Assembly (NCBI GenBank): GCA_014706385.1
Contig: JACGZH010000010.1
Span: 744,001-808,000, forward strand
Origin: Phaffia rhodozyma
Taxonomy: Eukaryota; Basidiomycota; Tremellomycetes; Cystofilobasidiales; Mrakiaceae
Reading direction: 5' to 3'
DNA length: 64,000 bases
The notes beneath the pieces are model-generated. The model made no database searches. It was not told the origin of the DNA and worked only from the letters and a program-made list of their open reading frames with translations. The position numbers were made by a program, and so were the translations under genes. How positions within the stretch are numbered: the first letter of the stretch is position 1; every line of letters starts with the position of its first letter. Of the stretch, positions 11,530 to 23,282 are shown piece after piece.

Positions 11530-12087
11530 TTACTGGTTCTTAGGTTTGTCCTTTGCTCCTTCTGCCAGAACATCTTGCCCAGCTAGCCTGTTCTCTATCT
11601 TGTCATCTGCCGACGTGTTCTTCCTTCCGGTTTGTTCCCATGCAGTTCCCTGAGATGAGAATACGTTGGTCAGATTTGGGGTCTTGGCCTCGTCGGGGAG
11701 GTCGTCTGTCTTGGTCTCGAGCAGAGTATCCTTGGTCTTTTGAGTCTGATGAAAACGAACCGAGGAAGTAATCGTCAAGATGTGTTTTCTAGAGCGAGAC
11801 AAAGCAAGGATGATCTCAATCAAACCAGCAAGGAGGCGTACCTGATCTTTCACGTCAGATGCAAACTCTTTGGCCTGCGTATAAAACAGAGACAAAATGT
11901 CAGCGGCCAAGGTGGAGGGACACAAGATCAAGCGTACTTGATAGAAAGGCGTTTGACGAACAGCGTTAGCAGCATCGTCTAGCTTGCTCATGTACCTTGC
12001 CTGAACGAGTCTGGCAGGGGAAGCAACTGCCGAAACACAGGGTCGGGCAAAGGACGATCGGAGCAGAGTTCGAATAGGGATGGACAT
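11530..12087 (-). CDS. Small predicted mitochondrial protein, unknown function
   Basis: Three phase-0 exons (12087-11938, 11874-11842, 11745-11530) give 132 residues. The start MSIPIRTLLRSSFARP is rich in Arg/Ser and lacks acids up to the MSKLDDAAN segment near residue 33, which is typical of a mitochondrial presequence. The rest is hydrophilic: a helical AKEFASDVKDQ/TQKTKDTLLETK stretch that looks LEA-like, and an Asp/Lys/Asn-rich tail (NTSADDKIENRLAGQDVLAEG). I recognise no family. An upstream in-frame ATG at 12108 would add seven residues. The gene is divergent from a J-domain gene across a promoter carrying CACGTG boxes. Matrix localisation is inferred only from composition. Confidence 0.75.
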   Translation of the reverse strand: MSIPIRTLLRSSFARPCVSAVASPARLVQARYMSKLDDAANAVRQTPFYQVRLILCPSTLAADILSLFYTQAKEFASDVKDQVRLLAGLIEIILALSRSRKHILTITSSVRFHQTQKTKDTLLETKTDDLPDEAKTPNLTNVFSSQGTAWEQTGRKNTSADDKIENRLAGQDVLAEGAKDKPKNQ

Positions 12088-12613
12088 TGTGATGGGTGAT
12101 GTAAGCAAGGTTACAAAGACAACGGTGATTGATAGTCGATGAAGAGAACGGAAGGAAGGAAGAGAAGAGAACCAACTCGTGATCGCTTACTCTTTATACC
12201 ATATCCGATGGGAGTGACGTATTGGGAGCATCGTATCAGTTGGTCCGCTCCGGATCGAACTAATCTGACCACGTTTGGTTCGTCTGGAGTCGTGCATTCC
12301 TGTTTCAGACTTCTCCCATACTGATATGCAGAGCAACCAGCCCTACTTCTGCTCTCTCCACGCCATCGTTGCTCTCTCGATCTAACGGGGTGTTGTGCTC
12401 AGGGTATGCGTATGTGAATGTGTGTGGGCATCCAGATGTTGTCTGCGTGATATCCACGTGGTTATGTATGACACGTGATCTGAGCAGCATGAAAAGTCAC
12501 GTGGCTTGTGGCAAAGCAGTGTATCTCCTATCACCCACACCTTCTCTCTTTCTACATATCTCTAGAGACATTCGGCCACCGACGGATCGAATTCTTCTCA
12601 ATCTTCCTTGATC
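12088..12613. promoter_or_regulatory. Divergent promoter with three CACGTG boxes
   Basis: Shared 5' region of the mitochondrial-type gene (-) and the J-domain gene (+). E-box cores CACGTG lie at 12455-12460, 12472-12477 and 12498-12503. The first is inside the palindrome CCACGTGG; the second and third read TCACGTG on one strand. Cbf1/USF-type bHLH factors bind this core in fungi. Use here is inferred. Confidence 0.55.
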
Positions 12614-14413
12614 ATGTTTCCTTTTCAGACTGTTCGGGTTGGTGTTGTTCTACCCCATCGTCCGGTTGGTGATTTCAGAGATACCTAGGACTAACAACGC
12701 CCTTTTCTTTCGTTGATAGTCATCCAGGGCCCTCCACACAATCCTTACTTCTAGCTCGCATTCGCTTCCTCTCCGGCCTATACCGCCGCTACAGTCTCAC
12801 TTTGTGCCTTTCTTTCTGTCGAGACCTTTCTCATCCTCGCGATCAAATGAATCCGTCAGCTCTCCGGGATCAGGCCATGCGGAACGTGCTTCCCGCCGTA
12901 AGGCTAAATTATTAGAAAAGGTTCGATACCTCTTGCTTATTTACGCTCTTTATTTCAGTTTTCCTTGCTCTTTATCTCAGCTCTGGTTGGCTTCATCGAG
13001 AGGTTTGGCTTATCTTTGATTCTTTCCTTCCATCGATTCTTCTAAACTTAATTTCCTAGGAAAAGAACAAGGCAAACACTTCAGAAGGAAAACGTAAACT
13101 TCAGAGTGAGCTTGACCGGAAACGACTTCGGGCAGAGGAAGCATCCAAGAAGAAGCAATTAGACGAAGACGTATGCTCTATCCTTTCCCTCTTTTCTTTC
13201 TTTTTATGCACTGAATCCACAATTCGTCTCGGAGCTAAAAGAATGAGCACGTGCACTTTTTCATTTCTTATGGGAAAGATGTATTATCGGGTGAAATCGA
13301 CTTGGCAGATCGCACGTGAACGGGACTTGAAGAGGAGAGAACGTGAACGACGGATACAAGAAGAAGCTAAGGCCAAGGCAGAAGAAGAACCAGAATTCCA
13401 GGAGGTAAGCTATCAAGCCTCTCTTGCTGTGCGTGAAACTTGCTTGAATCTGACACAAACACGGTTGTGCCAGACCAACGACACGTGCCAACCGCAAAGA
13501 TCCCCAGCGGAGGAGAAGAAGGCCAGACAGTATCAGAAATTACTCGTTCGCTCAAACTCTTTTCTTCCTGGTGTCATCGTTCCATATTGTGAGCATGCCG
13601 GTCAAGCTGGAAACTCTACTCTGACCAACTCGGGATGTGTTCACAGAATGCAAAGATGAATAAGGCTAGGCGGATACAACAGGTTCGTTCCCCACACTTA
13701 TGCGCCTGATCAAGTGGAAAATCGGCTCTCTTGAGCTAACTATTCAGACTCCCTAACTTTCATTATCTGATGTTTGGCTTAAAAAAATCTTTCTTCATAG
13801 CGTGTTCAAGCTGAGGAGGCTAGACAACATTTACAAGACATGATGGCGCGTGCCGCGGCTGAATTATATGTACGTCTGATTTTGAACAAAGATCGCAGCA
13901 AACGAGGTTGGAGCTAATCATTCGACGGTTCCCTTATTGTTTATCTGCATCTTCATGGTTTTAGAAAAACCGAGTGAAAGAACGTGCTGGTCGATCGCAT
14001 CATAAAGTATGGCATCTTTCGCCCTCCGATAACTTTTTCTTCTTTTCCTTTTCTTTTGCTAATGAACTATTGTCCTACAGATACACGACCCGGATTCCCA
14101 CTATAGAACCTTACGGATACCGCTCGATGGCCTAACGACTTTTCCTACTGACTCAGATATCAAGCAGGCATGGCGTGAAAGGATGAAGGTCTGTCACCCG
14201 GACATTGTAGGTGGCAGCACCGAGCTCGCAGCCAAGGTTAACTTAGCAGCTGATTTGTTGGCGGATGGTATGTGTTCTTACATCATTTATCTAGAAGAGG
14301 TTGATCATCTCAGGTCATGCATTGATATTCACATATTCTTGCGCACTCTAGAACAAAGGCGGCAAGCATATCAGAGAAAAGGAGCTCTGTTGAGGGGAGG
14401 TGGCTATAGATGA
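12614..14413 (+). CDS. C-terminal J-domain protein, probably mitochondrial
   Basis: Ten exons (12614-12637, 12720-12920, 13060-13170, 13309-13404, 13474-13545, 13647-13682, 13801-13869, 13965-14006, 14081-14267, 14352-14413) give 299 residues in phase. The N-terminus MFPFQTVRSSRALHTIL, followed by an acid-poor Arg/Ser/Pro stretch to about residue 50, looks like a mitochondrial presequence. A long Lys/Arg/Glu-rich helix or coiled coil follows (KRKLQSELDRKRLRAEEASK, ERDLKRRERERRIQEEAKAK). The last 70 residues form a J domain: DSHYRTLRIPLDG, WRERMKVCHPD with an intact HPD, AKVNLAADLLADEQRRQAYQ. J proteins stimulate Hsp70 ATPase. A J domain at the extreme C-terminus is unusual. I cannot assign an orthologue. 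The exact 5' end is the least certain part. Confidence 0.78.
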
Positions 14414-14872
14414 GCATCATACCCATGTTGAGCTGTATAAGACAATAGCGAAAGACGCAAGAGTCTCGGTAGTCACAGTTGTAACCGTTAGGGTTACCAT
14501 TGAATCTCGGGCTTTGACTCGCTTACTGCGGATAATGTAAGAAGAATAAGAGCGGCCGTTCCTTCCCAGTGCCTGTTCAGGTCCCCTGCATCGGACGGCG
14601 AAGGATCCGCTGTCGATCTTTCACCGAGCCTCTGCTCTTGTGAGGCAAGTTAGGATGTTTAATATAGTTATCTATCGATTCAATATCTGTGCCTGTTTCG
14701 GATGTTTTCTTCTTCGGCCCTTATTTTTAGATGTTGCTTACAGCAACCGTGTCGTTGAGTTCAAATGATACCTTTGAACTCATCCAGCAGACCACCTAGT
14801 ATCTTGACCCTGTCCATCATCTTTGATTTTGACTTGCTTTGATCTCAACCACTCGATAATCGCCTTCCACAA
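14414..14872. other. Spacer J-protein / CAP10-family gene
   Basis: The 3' flank of the J-domain gene and promoter of the next plus-strand gene. No exon, tRNA or repeat stands out. Confidence 0.45.
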
Positions 14873-17608
14873 ATGTCCTCAGCCTTCTCATCTGCGTGGT
14901 ATCGAAAGCGTAGTCGATCAGACTCTATCCCTCATCCAGGTCACCTTAGCCGTTCATCAGGAAGACATCGACCTCGACTCAGCCCATGGGGAAAGTTTGT
15001 GGTCGTCTGTATCGTTTTTGGGCTAGTCTGGACAGGAAGATCTCCCATCCAGGAGGGGTATCATCGATTGCAACATCCTTTCCTAGGCAAGAATAATACT
15101 TCAGACGTTCTTTCAACCCTCCTTGGTCAAAAGGGACTAAAAACTGATCGGTTTCTCATCCCCTCTTTCATCTTACGGTTCTCCACACGGTATCCACAAA
15201 GATAGTCAACAACAGTTTTAGCTCGGAATACCTCAAGACAACCGATCAAGACGAGCCTCGGTTTGTCAAGGATACAGATCAGGATGGTGAGCTTGACATG
15301 GACGAGGTGGGCGATGGAAGGTCACTCCAGCATCATTGGGAACAAAACGGGAAGCTCGCTGTAGAGCTCATCAGCTTCATTCATCATCCAATCTGGGAGC
15401 TCATCCAGGATGTTCGTCTATCCTTCTTCTTCGTTCGGCATGCTCTCCTTTGAAATCATGTGCTAAGAAGACTCTCATGTCCCCGATACGAATACAGGCG
15501 GATGATCGATGGGCCGCATCGATTAGCACAGCTCCGAAGACGGTGAGAATTCAATCTTACCAATATACCATCAACATTTCAACCAGAACAGATTGATACT
15601 GATCATACGCTCTCCATCTCGCAAGGCGGCTGATTTTTTTGAAATATTACGAGCTCAAGTTTGGGGTTTCGCCTCCTGCTCGTAAGCATCTCCGTCCCTC
15701 TCTCTATATCCACTTTCATCTCTTATTGTTTTTTTCTCTTATGGCTTCTTCTTCTTCCAGATCTGGATCGGTTGTTCGAACCCTCAGAGAACACTCTCCC
15801 ATTTTTTCCCTCTCCTCTCTCTCTCGCGCCCTACCTCTCCATTCCTCCTGCCACATTGCACGCTCGCCAAAACGCACTTGAGGCTCAACCCCTTTCATCG
15901 AAGGATGAAGAAGCCTTCGTTATCTTCGTCTCAGATGGCCACGTCGGAGTAGACTACCCATGGAGCACTTCAGATTCATTGAAGGCGATCGGAGACTCGT
16001 TGGAAAAAAAGAATGGAACCTCATAGAAAGTTACTTCCTGATCTAAGATTGACTTTCTCCCATAGTGTATGTATTCAGCCTGTTCTTCGGGTGCCTTTTG
16101 CTTTTGAGACTGACATTAATATTTTCAATCTGTCAGTCAATTGTTTCCCCGCAAATCATCCCATATGGCATTCTGGATCGAAGCGAAAGTTAGTTGTCCA
16201 CATTACGGCGTCTACTTCTTCTCCTTCCGTTTTTCATCCTTTCTAAAATTACAGACGGGTTGCTAAGCTGATCTGGTATTGGCCGTCTTTGTCTCTTCGG
16301 CAATCCTCCCCATAGCCACAGTCTCTGACAAGACTTACAAAGCCCAGTATCGTGATTGGGCTCAAGTATGCGCGCCAGAAGCCGATCTTCATCGACAATC
16401 AAAGAGAAAATTTATATCTCCTAAATCATTGACAAGAGCAGATAGGCAACTTGGTTTGTCCTTCTGACTCACTGCATTCTCAGCTTCTATCCGAGCTCTT
16501 TCATGCCTGGCTTTGCCTTGATGAAGCTTTCTGGTACATCGATTTTTCTTTCTAGATATACTAACCGTATTTGAAGTACTCTTTTCTTTTTCCACCAGAC
16601 GCGTACCTTATTCATCACCATGCGCTCGCTCTCGATCCGTGCGCTTCCCCCAAGCTGATGTGGCTCCATCCAACATTCATATCGGATCCGCCACCATCGG
16701 ACTTTCAGCCTGTGCCTAGGATGGCGACAAGCAAATTGGCTATCGGAGCAGAAGTGTTACTGCCGTTTGAACGAACAAACGCTCTGGCGTCCTTTGTGCA
16801 TTGGGATAATAAGCTTGAGAGAGATGCCGTGTTCTGGGTTTGTGCTCATCATCAATCTATATGTTTTCCTCCAAGAGGGCTTTGGAGCAATCTGATGCTG
16901 ACTGAGCTTTGAATCTCTCCTCTTCCTTGGTGACCTGTGTTGCTCCAAATTAATTTATAGCGAGGAACGCCGCCTCCTCTTCTATCGGCTGACCTTACCG
17001 ATGAATCGACCATCCTTCCTCAAGCCTATCGTCTTCTTGCTCAAACTCAAAACCCTCTTCCTCAGACGTTTCAACGCACGTTCTACCCACCTTCAGACCC
17101 GGATGACGACCAGTACGGATACTACTTTGGAGGTCAATCTTTAGGCAAAATTGGATCGACAAATCAACTATGGGACACGATCGGTCTTGTGGATGGAGCG
17201 TTCAATGACAAAGTTCACTGTACGGGTCAGACGGGCTGCGAGGATTTCGTCAAGCTATTCCCAACAAAACCCAAGGGCGAAAGTCTATCAAAGCACAAGT
17301 ATGCTCTTATCCTAGACGGAGAATCACCTTGGGAAGCCATGAGAATTGGGACTGTGGTCTTCTACGCCTCAGCAGAACTTCAACCGTGGCAGGATCACGC
17401 GCTTCCGTGGAAACACTACGTTCCAGTGCAACCCGACTTTTCGGATCTTGCCTCGATTCTACTCTTTTTCCGTCGGTATGACGGAGAAGGCCGATTAATG
17501 GCCGAGAACGCAGCAGCGTTCGCGAAAGAATATCTGCAGGAGGATAATCAAACAAAAATGGTTGTTGCCGGGTTGATGGAGTGGGGAAAGATCTGGGGCA
17601 GAGAATAG
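14873..17608 (+). pseudogene. CAP10-family glycosyltransferase with two probable single-base frameshifts
   Basis: Type II Golgi membrane glycosyltransferase of the CAP10/CXT1 (beta-1,2-xylosyltransferase-like) family, which builds capsule or wall glycans in basidiomycetes. Seen: a cytosolic Arg/Ser-rich start, membrane anchor WGKFVVVCIVFGLVWTG (about residues 39-55), then HHPIWELIQDADDRWAAS, YYELKFGVSPPA, LDRLFEPSENTLPFF, MEPHRKLLPDLRLTFS, YRDWAQVCAPEADL and the catalytic C-terminal part KHKYALILDGESPWEAMRIG to PWKHYVPVQPDFSDLASILL. Splicing cannot join all these in one frame. A T7 run at 15634-15640 and an A7 run at 16004-16010 each hold one base too many for the conserved frame. The exons between 16080 and 16300 are also unclear. 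It may be a decaying gene or an intact gene with homopolymer assembly errors; the well-kept C-terminal half favours the latter. Confidence 0.72.
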
Positions 17609-18035
17609 TAATTGCTCCAGAGTTTGTACTTACCTTTATCAGACTTGTCGACGACTTTAACCCTTTCATTTCTCTCTTTTCGTGATCTCCTCTCCTTTCC
17701 CCCCTCCCCCTTCCCACTATGATTATTGGATTTTCGGGCACCTTTCTTTTTCAATCAAGGTATCAGCTATATCGATTTTGTTCATCCTGTTAGTCGGTCG
17801 AACTACGTCGCTCTTTCTTATCTTATCATGCTCCTTCTGATTGTTGCATATAATACATTGTGGCCTCTTTTTCATTCTCAACTGTTCGAAATATCATACT
17901 TTATCAAATCACACTATGTAATAAATTTGCAAGATTGCCCTCAATCGATCTATAGTCCCCTAAACAAACGTCGTTAACCACCGAAGCATCAACAACCATC
18001 TGTGGAAGCGAATGATTGCCCATAGCGTTCATTCG
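17609..18035. other. Convergent spacer CAP10-family / WDR48
   Basis: Shared 3' flanks of two convergent genes. Pyrimidine-rich tracts lie around 17660-17710. No gene is visible. Confidence 0.45.
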
Positions 18036-21000
18036 TTAATTCTTTGTGTTGATTTCCTCAAACTGAGCACCTTCAAACTGAGTCTTGAGCCGATAAGACA
18101 ACACCACGTCTCCTCCTTGACGCCATACGAAGTGCTTCACCGCTGCAAGTGTCATATTGCTTGGTAACACCAAGCCATTGCACACAAGCTCTACCACGTC
18201 CTCTGGTCGAACGGGTGGTGGACTTCGAGGAAGCTCGTCAGACACTGGCAAGCCGATAGAAGAATAATGAGGAACGGCTGGCAGAGAGGCCGCATGTGAT
18301 TTAGGAGAACCATGTGGCGTGGAAAAAGAAGGCCGACGGGAGATCGGAGGGCCCATTCCCAGACGATCAAAAATCTGTTTTGTTTTATTTTGTTTAACCA
18401 AAGGGGGAGTCAGCAGCGGCATAAGAAGAACACAAAAGCACGATACTCGAGAACATACATATGCACAGATCTTTCGAATCCGAAGCGCACGATTAGCGGT
18501 CAGGCGGGAATTTCTACACCCATCACAGATCGATAGCAAATGATGGTATCAGCTATCACGAATAAAGTAGCAACGCATCAAACTTGGTTCAAACTCACCC
18601 GTTGGGCATCTCAGCCATTGCACCTAAACCGAATTTGCAGGGTTCCAGCACGAAGCTCATATTGACCGTCTCCTTGACAGGAACTCGTCCTGCCAACAGA
18701 TATTCTAACACCCAACTTGGAAGCGTCATTTCTAGTGTGTCGACTTCATGGGAAGCATGAGCAACCGATCCTCGATATGTCACCGCCCACGCTCCAGCGT
18801 CCCTCGATTCTTCGTCAATGACAATTGCCACATCCGAGAGAGATGGAATCAGTGGAATCTCCGCTGGTTTAGGCGGATTCAACGGATTAGAGAACAAAGT
18901 GTCAAGAAGCCGCTTCTGCTCCAAATCTATCGGAGCTAACTTCCCATACTACAATACCAAGGCAAACCCGCATCATATGAGCTCATAGCCCATGGCTTCA
19001 CTTTTGTCTCAAAATAGAAAAGCAAAACAGACCTTGGCTTCATCTTGAAGTCTCTGAGCCTCCTCCTCCGATATCTCCGCTACAGGCAGGGCTGGCGTCG
19101 TTCCTGCCGTCAGTTTCTTGTTCTTTCCGAATCCTTTGAATTTCCCCATAAAACTTCCTCCAGGAGTCTGGACCGCGCCAGGACTCATCGGTGTATCCAT
19201 AGAAGCGGTCGTCGTCGGAATCTCAAGTGGCTGGTGACTAACAACAGGGGAGGTCATTTTTGGGAAGTAATCTTTCTTGATGGTTGAACTGAAAAAGTCG
19301 TCAGTCGGCGCTAAAGCGGCCGTCATTGCCGGAGTCGCTAGAGCAGACATGGCTCCCATTCCGCCTGGTGTCGGCGGCTGGCTAGTAGACTGGAAGCCCA
19401 TCACCTTAGAACCGAGGGGGATATAGGTAGGAGGGGTTTGAGTGCTTCTCTTGGTTGGTCTAGACAGATTCTCGTCTGGTGAGTGCTGATGCCGCAACAA
19501 TTCAGCTTTGACGAAACCTGCAGAAATGTTTGCGTGAGCTAGAACATCTCAAGAAGATTATGGTTGTGTGTAACACAAACGAAGCTCTTACCATCAAACA
19601 AGTTGGCTAAAAGAAGTTTACCCAGAGAGACTAAGAGAATATCAAACACCAAAGTCAATACGTTGACTTCAAATCTGATGGCAGTTATTTGCTACTGAAT
19701 GGAAGATGCGGTCGCATACCTCTCTGATCGTCCTTATAATCACCCTGTAACCCTCGCAAAATCAGCTCATCCAGGTGTACCTCCGCGTCGAAGCATCTGC
19801 CTCTCTCCAATGAAACCGTAAGCCCGCCAATTTTGGTATCTACCGAGCACCACGTTGGAACCACCGCCTCTCCCTCCATACGCTCCTTGACCAACTCTAA
19901 GGCGTCACGAGGAGTGATTAACTTTGAAGAAGTCGACATCGAGTTATGAGCCTCGACGACAGCAGAGGAGTCAATCAAGCCAATGCATTGGCCAAACACA
20001 ATATTCCAAAGAGCAATGACTGGAAGTTGAATTTCGATAGTGCGTACTTTCACGACGTCAGCGAGGCCAAGCCCATGCAATGATAAATGAATTAGAAAGA
20101 AGATGGATACTAACCTCCGGCCGTATCGCAGGTGACTACATGCTGTCTATCGTTGAACATCAGACTCCTTACCAGACCGTGCTTTCCATAGATAGCTCCT
20201 GAAGGACCATCCCGATTGAAAGGTACAGCATCAACCAGAAGCTCTCTCTGAAGGAACTTCGACCTAGCCTCTCTCTCCGCGTCCCTACTTAAGGGCAAGT
20301 TAAATCTCGCTCCTGTTCCACGTTCAGGAGTGACATCCATGTCAGAACTGGGAAGATTAGGCGTTTGCATAGTCGGAGTAGGACGCATAGAAGGCGGATC
20401 ACCTCTCGTGGTGTTGGAGGGAGATACGCCCAGGATTTCAGTAGCGACAGCAGAAGGAATAGGTTGAGGCTTGGCTCGAGTCGGTAAGGATAGAATGGAA
20501 GCCGTAGAAAAGTGCGTGACCTGGTCGGGATTCGCTTGATGATGGTGAGGAGATAGAAACTCGTAGGGATCGTTCAGTGGGGAGAGATTGATCAAGCTTT
20601 CATAAGGAACTCTATCACAAAATAACTTATTCGATTCGGGCTCTTCTAGCTGAGTCTGAAGAATTCGATGACCGAAAATAGTAGAGAATCCTGAAGAAGA
20701 CGGTTCGATGGACGGCGAATCCGATGAGCCTCGTTTTATTGTGATACCGGAGAGGGTTCGAACTTGGGTAGGCTTGAGAATGGAAGTCTTATTCGAGAAG
20801 GGCGAGCTGGAATCTGCCGTCAAAAGCTGCGAAGGAGACGCAGGCGGTGGCAGACTCAACCCGATTGATCCGGTATGCCACGAGTTTCGTGGCGAGTTTT
20901 TCTCGCTGCCAGGGGGTGTGAATGTCCTAGCAGGCATCTTGAACTCATCGGCCAATAACTGTTCTCTTTGTTCTTTCGAAACCTCCCAACTCTCCTCCTC

Positions 21001-23116
21001 TTCATCTTGTTCGTGATGACCAACCAAGACCCCGTCGGCTGATGAATGTGCTGAGCTAGACTGATCGTCTAAATCATTGGCAGAGCGAAACGCTGGATTC
21101 CGTCTGATTCGACGGCCAACGTCCTTCCACATATTCACTGTCGAGCTTGCGGTGGCCGTCCACACATACTGATCATCCAGCGCGACAATCTTGTTGATCG
21201 CAACACTACCCCTGTTAGCCAAAGGATTTCTTGGTTCTTCGTCTTTGGAAGCTGTAGGAGAAGACGTTTCTGAAGAAACGCCTTCTTGGAGGAGCGAGAT
21301 ACACTCTCCATCTGAGATATCGGAGCATCGTTGGAGATCAACGATTGACACGTGCCCAGAAAGATCTCCGGTGTAAAACCGTTCGAGATTGGGATGCGAA
21401 GTGAAGAGTGCGGTGATACTAGCAGAATGGTGAGTGAATGTATGAATTGTCCGTTGCGATGAGATGGACCATAGTTTGACCGTGGTATCCGACGATCCAG
21501 AGAGAAGCTTGAGAAAGCAAGATAGATGGACATCTGTTACCACTTATATCTTATGCATTTCTGAATTCCAGGAAGTAAAAGAATAATCTTACAAATCTCC
21601 CATCTTCACTTAGACGAAGAGCTCGGACATTTTCGGTGTGACCCATCAACTGGCCGATCTGCTTTCCACCAGTTCTGGGATCCCACATTCGAACGACGCC
21701 GTCCGGTCCTCCACTAACGATCAGTCTACCACTTGGGTTGGTCTCCAAGCTATACACACTTCTGATCTGTTCTTCTCCAGCGTCTCCACTCCCGAGCACT
21801 ATGATAGGTTCAGGCCCTTTAGCGGCGCCGGGCGTGAGCGAGGTTGATGCGTGAGACGATCCTTGAGAAATATCCCATAGCTTAATTTGCCGATCAAACC
21901 CGCCGGAGGCAACCCAGGCATTGTGTTTCGAATGTGTGAGAGAGTGGACGTAGTCAGTATGAGTGCCAATAATTGTAGGAGCTTGCTGATGATCTGGAGT
22001 CGATGTATGCGGCGACCAAGCTCGGATCGTCCGATCGGATGAGGCGGAGATTACTATAGAGATAGAAAGAAAAGAGAAATGGATAACAAAGAGTGAGATA
22101 CCATACGCTACACGCTGGTGAAGGCTACTGTGCTTACAAGTTTGATTTAGGTTGCAGAGAAGGATATCATTGACCCAGTCCGTCTATGGGAGATTGGTGA
22201 AAACAGGTCAGATCGTGTTTCCAAAGGACAAGGCTGCAGCAGTTACTTACATGATATTGCATGCATTGTCGAAATGTAGCCTCCGGAGGTTTCTAAGTGT
22301 AGTTTCAAGAAGCAAATACTGTCAACATACGCGTCCAAAAGGATTGCAGACGATGTCGCAAGGTATCACAGATAAACTTGTACTAACAGTAGAGCCATCC
22401 TCGTAGACCTGAGCTTCCCATCGATCCTCCCAAGGCATCCGCTTCCATCTAGTATCCTCGTCGGCTTCCTCAAGATTTTCAGCGGTTGATGAGTATTTCA
22501 CCTCGTCTTCTTCATCATCCTCCCAATCATCATCATCGACAACCTCATTCCATCTGATATTTTCCTCGTTCCCTCCATCCGACCGTTTTCTTCCCATATT
22601 GGCGCCGAGTTCCCAACTAGCGACCAGGCCATCCCTTCCTCCTGTGTATAAGATACCCTCTGGAGTGTCTTTCCCGCTCAGCTGAGTTGACGTGTCTAAT
22701 GCTAATGCTGATATCCCGAGATGATGTTGGGGATGAGACACAGTCTCGGATGTCGACGATGGAAAGAAAGATGAGGATGACAAGGATGCTGAAATGCCTG
22801 GCTCGGACAGAGGAAGAAGGATGGGATGGGGAGATCCATTCCGAGGATGAGTGGGTGACGGCAAGCTGAGGTAAGGCGGCAACGAATGGGGAGGTGGAAT
22901 CACGTATGAGATTCTCCTGGCCGTCGTTAACGGCATGATGAACCCAAGCGGAGAGAGGAGAGATCCCTTCAAGGAGGAAGGACAGATAGGGGACGAGGGA
23001 GGATTCAGGAACAGAACCTCAGGATTATAGGAACACGAGATGAAGGAACTCAGGGCAACGTCGATGTTCCTGAAAACTGCGCTCGTGCCTGTTTGGCCCT
23101 CTCCTCCCCCGGCCAT
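18036..23116 (-). CDS. WDR48/UAF1-family WD40 protein (activator of USP1-type deubiquitinases)
   Basis: WDR48 (fission yeast Bun107) forms a WD40 propeller that binds and activates deubiquitinases, including those that act on ubiquitinated PCNA in animals. Starting at MAGGGEGQ (23116), the minus strand encodes RRISYVIPPP, HHLGISALALDTSTQLSGKD, EGILYTGGRDGLVASWELG, an acidic linker, VNDILLCNLNQT, SASSDRTIRAWSP, WVASGGFDRQIKLWD, LIVSGGPDGVVRMWDP, LSGSSDTTVKLWSI and later propeller and linker segments. The C-terminus carries the DUF3337-like region, ending VCNGLVLPSNMTLAAVKHFVWR and FEGAQFEEINTKN. Long Ser/Pro-rich insertions interrupt the blades (20200-21100). There are about ten exons, and I have not fixed every boundary. 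The start lies 166 bp from the divergent MTR4 start. Family assignment is firm. Confidence 0.9.
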
Positions 23117-23282
23117 CTACGAGGCGTGCCTGATATGAACATTAGGTAAGCATCTAACTACAATTTGAAGCATAGCTAAATTTCATCGAATATTCCTCAT
23201 TCATACTTATACTCCTCCTCCTCTCTTTCCTTTCCGACTGTCCTTCTCTTTTCGTTAGGGAGAACATACGACAGTGAGCCAT
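23117..23282. promoter_or_regulatory. Short bidirectional promoter WDR48/MTR4
   Basis: Only 166 bp separate the two divergent start codons. A CT-rich tract (ctcctcctcctctctttcc, about 23210-23230) precedes the MTR4 start. The two genes must share promoter DNA; co-regulation is inferred. Confidence 0.5.
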
